64,000 nt of DNA from Enoplolaimus lenunculus (GCA_030248215.1 JASANG010002300.1:1-64000), one strand, 5' to 3'. Shown: positions 32,401 to 45,255, counted from the stretch's first letter. Program-made: numbers and translations. The notes: generated by a model from the sequence alone, not told the origin.

Positions 32401-35400
32401 GTGTTCGCGATCGCGGTTTGAGCCTCGTCTATAACGTGCAATTTTAACGGGTCTATAACCGCAATTTCTGTGGCGTCTATAATAGCAATTTTAACCGCGT
32501 CTGTAACCACAAAACTGCGCGCGCAGCCGCCATCGCAACCGCGGTTTTTGCGTCCACGTAAATTACAGATTCGAGTAATCGCGATCACGTATGCAAACGA
32601 CCGCGAATCGAACCGCGATTGGGTTGCGACAGCGGTTGCACTTTATCTTGTCCGTGACTGTACCTCGGTACATTGCGATAAGCTTCCGTAGATATGGCGT
32701 CTGCTCTTTGCGTTCTTCCATGTCGAAGAAAGTCTCTAAATACACCAGCGCTTGTGTTGGTGACGTATGTGTATTTAACAATAGCGACGTTGCATATTCC
32801 TTAAATAAAATATAATATTCATTATCAAGATGCTACAGGCTGGTAATAAAAGCCGTAATACATCATTGAAAATGTAGCCAACCTGTCTTAAAGACACCTC
32901 TGTCAAGATGCCAACTGAAATTTGACCCAACCAGTCTTTATCCTAAACAAAAAAGTTACCTTCAAATAATTAATCTGTGCGTCAAATATACGACTATCCT
33001 CGCCAGAAAGTAACCGCGGAATTCCTGCCTGCAATTGACCAACAAAACTTGACGAATACTGAATTGACCATTTCGGCAATTCCACGTCCAAGCGTTGTAT
33101 AAATGTGCTTGTCGTCTGATTTCTTTCTAAAAACGCACGCAAATAATCCCAATTACAAAACAGCTAAGCAACACGTATTTTTGCTTATTTTTCATCTAGT
33201 CGCTGAATGTGAGTGCTATGACTAAGCAACACGTAGTTTTTTGGTTAATTTTCATCTAGTCGTTGAATGTGAGTGCCACGATTTTCCTTTAAATCATATT
33301 ACAAAACACCAGTTCTGAAAACTATCACATAATTTTGTAACAGCGAACTTAATTCAATTCGGTGTGCTGCTTTTGGAGTTTCCATCAAGATACCAGTTTT
33401 CTTATCCGGTAAACGAGCTTTGTTATAATGAATTTTGCCCGAGTGCCAATCTTTATCTTCTTAAAGAACGTTACGTTTATTTTGAAAGAATTACGGCGGG
33501 ATACTGTAGTGGCCCGAATAAGGGGGGGGGGCTGATATTTATTTTGCCTCTCCAGAGAGTACCTCCCTGTTATTCGGTTACAAACTGTTATTCATTTTTA
33601 ATTCGCCCTCCGCCGAAATTCGTTACCGCTATATATACGGTGTTGCAACTCTCCGTTTAATTAAACATTTGTGTCTTGTATCAGAAGTTTGAACGATAAT
33701 GCAAGGTTATACTTAGGAATGTACTTTCGAAACTGAACTATGTTTAAAAATTTCAAAAGCAACTTTATTTGGTCCTGAAATCATTTATGCATTACAATTA
33801 GGAATAATGGTTTGATATCCCCACGTGTCAGATTGGGTACAGAACCTGATGTATCACTTACATTTTTTCGTGAAGCTTAACCCAAGACATTGCATTCCTC
33901 CGACTTTGAGTATTCTTGTTGCTACTTCTTTAACTCGCGAGACAGTTCACATAGCAGGTCTATGAGAATTGGATTCAACAGACGACTCGAGTCCACTGGA
34001 TCCTGCACTTTCAGAGCAACTCTAGTACACAGTATTGTCAAAGAACTTACCACAGAGTCAAATGACTTTGTCCTGTTTACAGAACAGTTATACTCAGCCC
34101 TATTCATTTGTGGTCAACGTTTCGTACTGCCAGCATTGAAGCGCAGAAATTTCGATTCAGTCCAGTAGGTGTCGCGGTGGCCGAACACCAGAAATGGATT
34201 GAAAGACGCCGGATTAGTAGCATCACCGATCTTTTTGCTCCGTTTACAACGATCATTTCAGTGAGATTTTCGTGACTTGACTCTCGATAATTCGCTGCTC
34301 AATTTCTTAGCAAAGTAGAGAGCTACTCGCGATTTGCACAGATTATTTTAATTGATTCTGGTGCATGCTACTCATTAATTAGAAGATTGCGCGCGAAGTC
34401 GTATATAGTAGAATAATTGTTGGTTATTGCGCACGGAGAATATTTCGAGTATTTAAGAGCCCGTTGTAGGTGAGAGATTTCGTGCCCAACTAAGTTGCGT
34501 TTTTGGCTAAAATTTGCGGATAACTAAATTTTTTGCTGGAATTTATTTGTAACTAAAAAGTCATGCGCACCCTAGGGTTAGTCTAGAACTCTGTTGGTGA
34601 AACTTAGCGGTTGTGACAACTGAATCAAGCCTAGGTACTTGCTTGTTGTTCATAGTATACTGCGTGCATCTATAACTGCTCCATAAGGAAGCCGTCAAGA
34701 GTTATGCAATTTTTTCCTCGGCAAAGATTACTTCACATATTATTTTTGAGCCTATAAGTGTTAAATACTAGTTATCGTAAAGTTTATTCTGGTGAAGTTT
34801 GAAATATCTCATAGCTGAAATTTCGTGCCTAAAAGTCGTCTGAAGTTAGGCTGAAGTAATGATTTAAGGGGAGTCCCTGTGTTTTGTAGCAGAACTATGG
34901 TACGACCAAGAAGTGTTTATAGAGCGATTTACTTGGATTTTGCCTGTAAAGGGACAGTAACTTTACATTTTATTTCATTTTGGGGTGTCAGTGTAGTACG
35001 TATTAATTTTGAGTTGATATGATCGTGATATACTAAGATTTCTGAATTGCGTATACATTCCACTTCGGGTGTGCAAATATTGACTATAATTGATTTGTAA
35101 CGTGTATATACAGTGCTATTTTATTGTGAGAAGTATATATAAAGTTTGTCACTGCTTTGGCATCCACGAACTGAGAAAGGTGTTCCCCGGAGTGCCGACC
35201 GAATTGAATTAAGTTCGCTATGCTACAATTTGCTTGTTTGGCGTCAAAACACCAATTTTAACCTTGATATGAATGTAAAATGTGTATATATAACCAAAAG
35301 CTGATTAATACTCTTAGAACAAATGTGCAACGAGCTAGGCTGTTTGCGGTACAAAAAGTGCAATCACTCGTTGTTTTTGCACTACTACTAATTTAGAAGG

Positions 35401-38400
35401 GTCGATTTCAGTTTTACTGCACGCGCAATTGCTTGTTGTTCGTAAAAACATAAACGGAGTATGTTTAAAGTTAGCAGATCATAATGTATCTCTATTGATT
35501 GTTGAAAATTTTGAACCCCTTAAATAACAGGATGCAAACCGGAACTGGATTATACCGGAGTCGGAATCGGCCAGCACATTTATACCGGAATTCTAATCGG
35601 AATCGGAACTAGAAATTTTGAGACTATATCGATAATTTGTATTAACAAATAAATTATTGGTTTATGGTGTCCGTTGGCTGGCAACCGTTTTAAAAAACGT
35701 CGCATGAACAAATTGGCGATGATTTTTGGTTCTGTAAAGCTAAACTACAATCTATTATTGATAATTTAACACATCGATAGCAATTTAATAGATAAATGAT
35801 ACAAAATTCTTATGCAACATATCATAACAAATGGAATTAAAATTAAAATTTAAAAATTCCGATTTCTATTGTTTGTACAACCGGAATCGGAATCGGAAAT
35901 CGTTTTGCATCAGAATTCAAATCGGAATCGTAATTTCGGTTGCACCCTGCTAAATAAGGCGGAAGGTATGCCGAAAATGCAACGCGATCTGGGTATATTT
36001 CGTTCCACACAGAATTTACCAAGTTGTATACACTTTTCATAGAGTATATATCATGCACGCTCGACTAACGTACGTACTTAAACTATCCAACATTTCATTT
36101 TGAACAATATTCATAATTTCAACCACAGCTTTGGTTAAAGGATGATCGCCATGAGAAGTTGGAACATAAACTAGCACTGAAACAATTATGATAAAGCTCG
36201 TTATCGATAACTACAAATAACACGTTATGTTTATTTACATTGCATAATCTGGTTGTTCTAAAGAACCTTTAATCTATTTATTATAAGTGTTCGAACATTT
36301 GAAAAGATTACAGATTGACTTAGAATTTATCACAATAAACAACACTAATACACAGAAAACACAATTTTCAATCAGTGCAACCATCGCTATTAAATATGTT
36401 AAACTACATAAGAATTCTAAGTTTACCAAAAATCACTACTGTATTTTGTGTCACAAACAACGAACATGAATCAAAAACTCACAATTTGAGAGAAAAACGG
36501 AAAATAATAAATACTACAATATACCATCTTTAGGATCCGGAACCATTTCCGCCAGCTCCCGCTTGTTCTCGTTTACTACTGCGATATGACAAGCATCCAA
36601 CCGTGCGCACATATTAAATATGTATTCTCTGGCATCTTTTGTTTCGTTTGCTTTGCCGACGCCAAGACTGGCTGTCAGTCCAACTATCTGAAAACCTATA
36701 CGCATGACTTCTAGTTGCATAGGCTTCAAGTAAAAGATTGTGGTCAATTTCTGTCGTTTCCAGCACATTACATCGTTTTCGTAAAAATATTTGTTCAAAC
36801 TTTTCAAGTAGTAGATCAACAGAAGTAAATCTTGAAAAAATTAAAAGCAGAATTTATATTGCTTATTCAGATTCACACATGTACCTGAGGAAGCTCGCTA
36901 CCTGGCTGCGAGAATTTTAGATCAGTGTAGTGAGCCATTATCTCCGAGTATGGATGATCTTTGTCAGCATGATGGCATTCGTCAAAAATCATTAAAGAAA
37001 AGTCCGAAATTTTAACCTGAAGTACAAAAATAACTAGACTTGAAAAGCGATTTTAATTTTGCCATAGGTCTACGGAATAATTACACACAGTCGCTGTTGA
37101 ATGCAAAGTACACTGAGAAAAATGGTTGGTTTTTAAGTTAAATACTAGAACGAGAACCCATATTCTCAAAAGGGGCCCACACTAACCGGTTGGAACAAAA
37201 ACCGCTCAAGTTTTAAAATGCGTCTGGCTTCTCGCTCGCTTCGTTCGCGACTTTGGTGACCCCCACCCTAGAATTTGGGGGAAGCCCCCACCTCTGCCTG
37301 CTCCGGTCCATATTTGGTGATGACATAGCCTAGCTATATCCTTCGCAACACTAGCCAACATCATATAAAAAATTATTTAACGGCCGTGCAAGGCCCAAGG
37401 TAAGTTTGCATTCCGGACACAGCCGCCATAGTATACATTTATATTCCTAACGCCGTCATTGCACGTATTACAAATTAGCGGTAGGTTTTCATACTGGTAA
37501 ACTCTTGCAGAAAAATGTGCTAATTTCGAAGCTCACTGTTTAGCGATTTAACAATTACAAGACTTATTAACAACTCTTGCCGCAATTCAAGACAGCGGGT
37601 AATTTAAATTAAGTAAACATATACTTTTATGCGAAACAAATAGTTTCCAACAGTGGGCATATTAAAATGCTATATCCGGTCAATATCCGGTTCTGGTAAA
37701 AAATTCACTATCCGGATCCGGTATCCTGTAAATTAATATCTGATGGCCCGCTGAAAGTGGTACACACAGGGTGCAACCGGAATTTAGCTTTTTATTAAAA
37801 GTTATTGATCAAATTACGTTTTAGTTCGCGATGTCTAGATGTGCCCAACCTAAACAAAGCAGGTAAAGCTTGATACGTACCTCATCACAGCCATTTGCTA
37901 GTAAATTGCATAATATTACAGGAGTTAACACAACAATATCGCATAGCAGTAGCGTTTGCGATTTAGGACACTTTTCTTCGCCTGAAAGAGCTCGAACGGT
38001 GTATCGGTGGCAATATCTTGTGAGTACAGCCGCTTGCTGTTGCACGAGAACACAATTTGGAGTAAAGAATGCAACCTAACAAATTTATGCAACCTAACAA
38101 ATTTAAACGCACATCAGCAGCAAAATATTTAAAATACATACAAACGCAAGAAAAGCAATTAGACAAAATTTTACTTCCCCGCCACACACCATCTGCAGTT
38201 GTCGTAAAGCAATTACACAAAATTTTACTTCCCCTCTAAACTTTCAAGATCTGCAGTTGCCCTAAAATAAAACCTGATCATATGTACGGTAGTTATAACA
38301 ATTTTGCGTCTTTACTAAAATAGTTGTACCATTTGGTAACGCAAGTTTATCTGTATTGACGTGTTCTTAGTCTAAGCAGGACATTACATTTCCAAAGTTG

Positions 38401-41400
38401 AACATATTAACATTGCAGTTGGGTTCGAAGTTGATAAACATCTTTGTATTTTCAATATATAATGACGAAAACTACCACTCAATTTATAGTCTAACTTTTT
38501 TCGATGGCACACGTTTTAAAGCCGTTTCTATCACAGGAATGATCGTGTAAGTTTTGCCAGAATTTGTGGGTGCACAAATTATCACATTTTTGCCCAACAA
38601 AGCTTCAGTAACCAGCTCCTGCTGGTAATTGCGCAACACCAATTGTTCATTTTCTATAACACTCCAAGTACACAAAAGCCTAAACTAATATATAACACTG
38701 GAAATGCGATTCAGTAGTAATCTGATTATCCCTACAAAATTTTTATTAAACACTATTTGAGAGGACAAACTTTCGCTTACAAGTGCTAACTACAAACTGT
38801 TTCCCCAAATCAAGTGTTGCAAATGCAACAGTTACGGCTATCGTTGATAGCCTAAATCCAAGAAACACCCCAACTCTGAATTATAATTTATGGTTCAAAA
38901 GTTACTTTTCGCTGTACCCGATGCTATACAACCAACATTTTGTAGAAAATAAAAAGTTAAAGTTTCAGCTAACCCTCTTCGAGCCTAAGACGGCTCATAA
39001 TCTTTTCTTGTGCGTCCAAATCAATTAGCATCCCAGTAGGGCACTTGTTTTCATCATTCTGTAAAACTTTGCTGTTAGATTCCAATAAATCCGATTTTTC
39101 GGCGCAAGAAATTGGTTCGGCAGAATCAATGAGCGATTTAGAATTGCACTTATTTTGGCCCGATTTTAAGTCGTCGTTGCATCTCAACGCCCCAGATGAA
39201 CAACCAAGACTATAGTTTGCGACTTCGTTTTCGAATGATTTGTCTGAAAAAATAGTGTTTAGCTACGTAAACTACTCAATCTTTCATATAACCTGACATA
39301 AGTTTTCGTACAACAGGCGTGACATCAGGTTTTGCTTCTCGATTATTACACCCACCACAAATCGCAGCCGCAGCGTTGGTAAAACTCGTACACGAAAAAC
39401 GTCATTTGAATTTTGCTTAACTAATTTGCTAAAACACGAATCACCACACGAATAACAATAGTATTTTTGTCAATGATTTGTTAAACTTAATATTAAATGC
39501 TGTCAAAAGCCAACTATTATGTCAGCAGTTTGAGGGGTTCGTGCAACAACTTAAACGAACTTCGTTTCGTAAAATGTTGTTACGCGCTCACTTAGCATAA
39601 AGAAATCCGTTGGAGCCAAATAGGGTCACATCGTTTATCGGTTTATACTGTTAGCACAGCACACAGCTAAACACGTTATCATGCGTACCTGACTCATACG
39701 TTTTCTCAATAGCTATTAGTAGCTCGTCATATTTGACTTCTCTGAGACACTCAATAAACCGATTAAACCAGTTTTCGTTGTAAGTTGGCAAATATGTCAA
39801 AAGAAAACAACATCGTGTTTTACGTTCTGCAAAAGAAAACATTCCAAGCAAACTATGGACGCAGCCACAGGATGGTCTGGAGTAGTTAGGATTTTATTCG
39901 GGCATGGAGGCAACGAAAATATGCTTTGGTCTTTTATGGAAGTAAGTAAAAAACCTACAAAACCGCCTACTTGCTCATCCCATCAGGAATTTCGGGGCAT
40001 TGTTCCTGTATTTACATCCTCTTTGAATCAGCGACAGAAGGTTTAATAAGAATCACATTACGCGATTATACCAAACGACACTGTATACCGTAATCGGAAC
40101 AGGAAATTTATATAAAAAATTGGAATTAGAAATTCTCTTTTAGAGCAAACACTGTTGCTTGGTTATGCAATTTGTATGTTTCTGTATTCTGTGAGATCGC
40201 AACGCATGCTCCATGTTATTAAACTCTGTACAATAATTTCCGTTAGCGTCGTGTCGGTTAATTGGAATCGACAATAGTCGGCACTTTTCATGAGTATCCG
40301 CATCGGCACTGCGAAAAATTGGCATTCCTTTTTGCATAGAGCAACAATTAATAGTTGGATTGCTTTCAATTCTGATTGCTGGCTTACAGCAGTGCGTCTG
40401 ATTATAAAACTGTGATGTCTCTTGTTTTTGTGTTTTAAATAATTCATTGCAATGCACGTGAGCGAATACGACACAATCCGGCTGCGTGACTGTTAGCAAT
40501 AGGCAAATTGAGATATAAATATAGACATCTGCGCACACACAGCAAACGTGTTTTAAATGGAGAACCACTAAAGAATCACGAGCGCATATCATACTTTTTG
40601 GACCTAAAACAGCTATACGAATATTGTCTGGTAATATGTCACTCCCAACAAGGCTGTCGAAAATATCCTTAGGATCAAGACGCTCAATGATAATGTGAGC
40701 AACGCGCAAGATTTCAGCATATTTTGAGATATCTTTTGCATCGGTACATAATAGCTTTCGAGCTAGATAAGAAAGATCTAAAATTAATCAAATACAGCAT
40801 AGATTTACGTTCTACTCCTAAAGGTCTAAAGCAACACTTTTCGGTTGTACGTATAGGTAATCAAAAACTGATTTTAAGCTAAAAGTTCAAAATCTCAGAA
40901 CTAAACAGAATAACGAAGATCTCTGCGTCACCAGTAAATACAATTTCAAATCGTTGCTCAATTCCAGCACTATACAATATGACAATATACAAAAAGATTA
41001 AACCAACCCGATTCCTTCAACGCACCAATAAATGCGTTGAACCAGTCTGGTTGCTTGCTCTCACGAAGGGCAACAAAAAATCTTTCACGAGCTTCACAAG
41101 TGCGACCATTGGCAAAATCATTGTTAATAGACATAGCGTCATCCTCTAAGTAAAACATAACACACTTGTGTGTTTATATATTATATATCAAGATGCTTCC
41201 GGATATCCGGCTCAACTCCAATATCCGTATCCGTTTCCGATATACTTGCTGAGTTATTTTCTCGTTTTTAGCTTGTAATAACGACCCAACATCTTCTAGT
41301 TTCTTGTTAGCTTTGTCGAGTTTAGTTTGTAAGGATTGTTTCTCAGTGACGTATGGATATAAGTGCGTTTCATAAGGAAACTAAGACGCCTCTTGTACTT

Positions 41401-42057
41401 ATGTCTGAAAAAAGTGATTGGAATAAACCGATCTCATAAAAATTATAACCGTTTATGATTGTTAGGGTTTGAGTTAAAGATGTGCCGCAAACCAAATGTT
41501 TTGCAGATGCCGATTTTTATTCTGAAAATATGCGATGCCGAACCGGTACCAATGATGATTTCAATTTTAGCACGCGACGCTTGAATGACAGGTAGGATAC
41601 TACATTACATCATTATGAATGCGAAAACTTTTACTTAAACCCTCACCATCATAAAAGATAAAATTTTTTTGGGAACGGTTCATTTCAAAGCGCCGAAATA
41701 CGCTAATAATTATATATTGTAAGCGCCACATTACGTACCAATCGGTTTAAGTACGCAGATATATCGTTTCAATACGGTGGAGTTAAAAATAATTTCGCTG
41801 ATAAACTTTGATAAGGGTACCGCAGATAACATCTCAAATGGTGATTAATTCTAAATGGGTGAATTGCGCATAATTGGAGGAATTAAAAAAATTTTCGAGT
41901 GTGTCGTATTATAACTCATATTGCTATCATAAATTTATAACCTACCGGATAGCAACGATAAAAACCGTGATAAACATTGTTTAGTTGACAGCTTGGTTTC
42001 GATGTACGGTTGGTAGATCAGCAATAAACCTTTTTGAGCTGCAGAATCCAAGGCCAT
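26418..42057 (-). CDS. RIG-I-like receptor: two CARDs, DECH helicase, zinc C-terminal domain
   Basis: Eighteen exons join in phase, in transcript order: 42057-41946, 41145-41008, 40777-40619, 39826-39689, 39243-38974, 38653-38496, 38075-37881, 37016-36885, 36687-36525, 36176-36078, 33126-32960, 32799-32664, 32095-31875, 31700-31529, 30179-30067, 28267-28131, 27033-26811, 26585-26418. The product is 966 aa (RIG-I 925, MDA5 1025). Two CARD-like domains (about 6-83 and 84-180) share a WFNxFI/LRE signature. Helicase motifs are all present: APTNSGKT (300-307), VVLTP, DECH (402-405), [23 protein letters not shown] and QRRGRGR (751-757). The helical insert lies between. The C-terminal domain has cysteine pairs at 842/845 and 889/892, which would bind zinc. 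Such receptors sense cytosolic viral dsRNA; in nematodes the DRH relatives feed RNA interference. VTNEIAMVQ recalls MDA5/LGP2 more than RIG-I. The exact family position is inferred. Confidence 0.93.
32313..32660. mobile_element. TA-target MITE abutting a receptor splice donor
   Basis: The inverted ends are CAATCACGGACAGAATTAA at the left and, on the other strand, CAGTCACGGACAAGATAAA at the right. TA duplications lie at 32311-32312 and 32661-32662. GCGATT/AATCGC-rich arms fill the interior. Related fragments occur near 28500-28600 and 29640-29770. The 348 bp make up most of the 568-bp intron between receptor exons 12 and 13. The right TA supplies intron positions +2 and +3 of the exon 12 donor. 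Confidence 0.85.
33504..33815. mobile_element. TA-target MITE, CTGTAGTGACCCGAATAAG family, copy 2 (3' truncated)
   Basis: It starts after a TA with CTGTAGTGGCCCGAATAAG and follows the 43009 and 44441 copies through the GCAAGGTTATACTTAGGAAT and ATCATTTATGC blocks, then loses similarity. It is in the long receptor intron 10. Confidence 0.75.
33900..34300 (-). pseudogene. Protein-like stretch of unknown origin, apparently broken
   Basis: Within receptor intron 10, minus-strand translation gives protein-like runs such as [18 protein letters not shown] and [17 protein letters not shown]. They do not belong to the receptor reading frame and I do not recognise the family. It is not intact. It could be a fossil of a mobile element or of a processed gene; the sequence does not decide between them. 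Confidence 0.35.
35528..35949. mobile_element. hAT-like MITE, CAGGGTGCAACCGGAA family, complete copy
   Basis: The 422-bp element begins CAGGATGCAAACCGGAA and ends TTTCGGTTGCACCCTG. Flanking octamers TTAAATAA and CTAAATAA match at 7 of 8. Subterminal GGAATCGGAATCGG units repeat. Single ends of the same family are visible at about 30325, 31240 and 37765 and in the 0.5-1.6 kb region. It lies in receptor intron 10. Confidence 0.87.
38070..38105 (-). repeat. 18-bp tandem duplication of the receptor exon 7 acceptor
   Basis: TGCAACCTAACAAATTTA (plus strand) is present twice in tandem. On the gene strand this gives two TTGTTAG/GTTGCA acceptors 18 bp apart. The proximal one keeps the exon open; use of the distal one would read GTT GCA TAA and stop. 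Confidence 0.85.
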
Positions 42058-43008
42058 CAATCTTAATATGCATATGATGCAGTAAGGTATGTAAAATACA
42101 ATTATTTTACAGTGTGAAATTAAGACCTGAAAACCACTAACTTCTAAAACATGTGACTAACGTAACTTGGCGTACCCATCCAGGCAGTTGCAGTTGCACA
42201 TATATATTATAAACTATGTCTTATGACATGCGTGACTTTACTTTATACATACTAGCCACGTATTTTATTATTGCAAAAAGATACGATAAACGCTACGTTA
42301 AATTTAATTGGGTACAGGCCTAGCAATAATGTGTTCCGTATCGTCCAAAATGCAGAACCTTCAAATCTCAACGTATACTGACAACTTATCCAAAACAAAT
42401 ACGGTAAACCTTAAACTAAAACGGCAAACGAACATTTATTTTTTGCCTACACAACTATTAAAGCATGCTATTTCACATCCAATTTTTAGCGTGCAGCATA
42501 TCGACAACAAAAAATTACGGTTTATTCGTGAATTTGCAACTATTTTGAGCGTGTAACGGACATAACGGAATTTTAGGTATTTCTACAAAGAAAAAGGGAA
42601 ACTTGTCCAGGAACCAGCCGGCCGGCCGGCTAGTTGTAGCTATATTACTGAAAATGTTAAAAAATGGCGACATATTTAATATTTTTATTATTTAGAATGT
42701 GATTCTAAACCTTTCAGCTGAAATCTGACATGTGGCCACTATATTCTCATTTGTCTAGACAACTCATGGCGGGTTAAAATCGCTTCGGATAATTTGGGTT
42801 CCATTGCCTTTTTTCACAGAAAAGCACAGTAAAATCTTTCACTGGGAAAAATACAAATTTTTTGACAAAAACAATGGGAAATAATATAATGGGATTAAAT
42901 CGTCTCAGATTTTTGCCGATGAAAGAGGATTTAAAAAGTAAGAAGTTTATGGTTGGATTTAATATAAATGAAGTCAGTAAAGGTGTAAAGTTTTGTTTGT
43001 TTGTGAAA

Positions 43009-43372
43009 CTGTAGTGACCCGAATAAGAGGAGGGACTGATATTTATTTGGTCTCTCCCGAGGGTACCCCCATGTTCGGTTACGGATTGTTATTTATTTTC
43101 AACCCGCCCTCCGCCACCCTTCGCTACTAATATATATCTGATATTGCAACTATCCATTGAAACGTTTTTGCCTTGCATAAAAACTTGAGCGGAAATGCAA
43201 GGTTACACTTAGGAATGTACTTTCAAAACTTAAGTATGCTTTAAAGTTTCGACTGGGCTCTTTATGGACTCTATCCGCTTACGGACTCTTATTAGGAATA
43301 CTGACTCCTATTAACTGGGACTCAAAATGGGGACCCCCTCTTATTACCGCCCTCTTATTCAGGTCATTGCAG
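43009..43372. mobile_element. TA-target MITE, CTGTAGTGACCCGAATAAG family, copy 3
   Basis: The left end CTGTAGTGACCCGAATAAG and right end CTTATTCAGGTCATTGCAG are inverted. The right end is followed by TA; the left flank is AA, probably a mutated TA. The interior shares AGGAATGTACTTT and GGACTCTATCCGCTTACGGA with copy 4. Confidence 0.85.
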
Positions 43373-44440
43373 TAGCTACAAGTGTGCTTGTAGATTCAGA
43401 ATGGGTAAAAGAGTCATTGCTGCAAAATGTCAGAAATATACACCTGAAACCAACCTTGCTACGCCCTTGTTTATTGTATATTTAACAAAATTTTACATAA
43501 AAAGCAGGCGTGTTTTGTGTCGGTTTGTATCTGCTGCACTCCTGCTTGTCTTGTCTTGGAACAGCTGTACGGTCTGTCCTCAGCATAACATGGGCCAACA
43601 TTTCGACCTTTGAACGGTTCGTCGTAATTGCATGAAGTGAAAATGATTGGCAATATCTTGCATAGTTGCTGTGGTATATAAAATATTTAGAAACAGTATG
43701 GTAAACTGTCTCCTGTTTAAAATATGTATTATACTACTGAACTTGTTCTTAATAGTTAACGTAGGTATATTTCATAACGAGGCCGGTTCTTGTTGAATTA
43801 CTGAACCAAATAATACGTATATCTCATAGACACGTAACGATATATACCTTAAAAATGTTTGATAATTTTTAATTTGTATATTGGCTGGTTGCCGGCCGGC
43901 GGGACAGTTGAAAAAGTGGTAACTGCACAACACTACAGGCGACATCTTTGCTGTTTTACAAACACAAATGCTTTGACATGGCGGATCTGGAGCGCACCGT
44001 TTTTTCGCGGGACTGCAATGCGGTCATCTATTAAAAAGTGAACAGTTAACAGAATTTTATCCTATAAACATCGAACAGTATGTTGTTGCACGCATTGATA
44101 GCTTCATCTTGGGGGCCCAAAACGCAGATACAGATCGAAATTTTTTGTAAAAATCTGAAGATGGCTGAACCACCTCTCCTCGGGTTTAATAGCCGCGAGG
44201 CCACGTTACACAATCTCAGTAAAACGTTTCAAATTGTTGACCCTTTAGGTCTAAATCCATGCCATAGTGCTGCGACAAGTCCAGCCGTGACCCCCTAATA
44301 GGCAAAATAGGGCCCTTTGTAAAGATGTCATCGAGGTAGGTACCGCAGTTGATCAAAAAATAGAATGTCCGCACATGGGGGCGCAATACACATATGTAAT
44401 GATGAAAACAGCCAAATAACAGTTAACACAACAATGCATA

Positions 44441-44880
44441 CTGTATTGATCCGAATAAGAGGGGGTAGTAATAAGAGGGGTCCCCATTTTGAGTCCCAAC
44501 CAATAGGAGTCCGTATCCCTAATAAGAGTCCGTAAGCGGATACAGTCCCTAAACCGTAATTAGAGTCCATAAATGTCAATTATCCCAAATTGTAGCGCAT
44601 AAATGACTCCAGGACCCAATAAATTAAATTTGAAACATTAAAGCTTACTTTAATTTTAAAAGTACATTCCTAAAGTATAACCTTGCATTATCGTTCAAGC
44701 TTTTATGCAAGGTAAAAACCGTTTAATTCAACGTATAGTTGCAATACTGGATATATCAGTAAGAAAGGGTGGCGCAGGGCTGGTCATAAATAAATAACAG
44801 TCCGTAACCGAATAACAAGGGGGGTACCCTCTGAAGAAGCCAAATAAATATCAGTCCCCCTCTTATTCGGGTCACTACAG
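44441..44880. mobile_element. TA-target MITE, CTGTAGTGACCCGAATAAG family, copy 4
   Basis: The 440-bp element is inverted relative to copy 3. Its ends, CTGTATTGATCCGAATAAG and CTTATTCGGGTCACTACAG, are flanked by TA on both sides, the target duplication typical of Tc1/mariner-type elements. It has no transposase ORF. Confidence 0.88.
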
Positions 44881-45056
44881 TATGCTTAGATCAATTGCGC
44901 CAAAGGCGTCAACTTTTACAAATTAGTATTTATTGTTTTTTCCTGAAACTGCCAGGGGTCGGGTACTTTATGGGGAAGGGGCTTAAAATGAGTTAAATAT
45001 CGCGTGAAGTGTGGACCTATTTTGGTCATTTTGAAGGTGTAAACGAGATATCCGTT

Positions 45057-45255
45057 GGCCAAGTAAAGCGCAAGGGCGGAACGTTTTTATGCGGCCTGCA
45101 ACAGAGTATAAGTTTAAGCTTTAGACAATTTTTAGGTTAGGCTTAAGCTCAGGCTAAGGTACAAACTCACGCTTTAGGCTTACGCCTTAGGCTTCGGCTT
45201 AGTCGTAAGAATATGCTTTAATAGCACTGTTACGACCCTGTTGTATATATTGGCC
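45057..45255. mobile_element. TTAGGC-core MITE
   Basis: Ends GGCCAAGTAAAG and, at the right, TATATTGGCC bracket about ten degenerate TTAGGC units in the orientation TTAGGCTT. GGGCGGAACG and TGTTACGACCCTG are the subterminal inverted motifs. Confidence 0.7.

Noticed and set aside
39689-41145. CARD exons 41008-41145 and 39689-39826 are both 138 bp with phase 1 borders, suggesting exon-pair duplication of the CARD.
   Set aside because: Relative to the shared WFNxFI motif the introns fall about 15 residues apart, so the borders are not equivalent and the equal length looks coincidental.
42615-43900. GGCCGGCCGG palindromes as possible regulatory sites.
   Set aside because: Only two short occurrences with no shared context.
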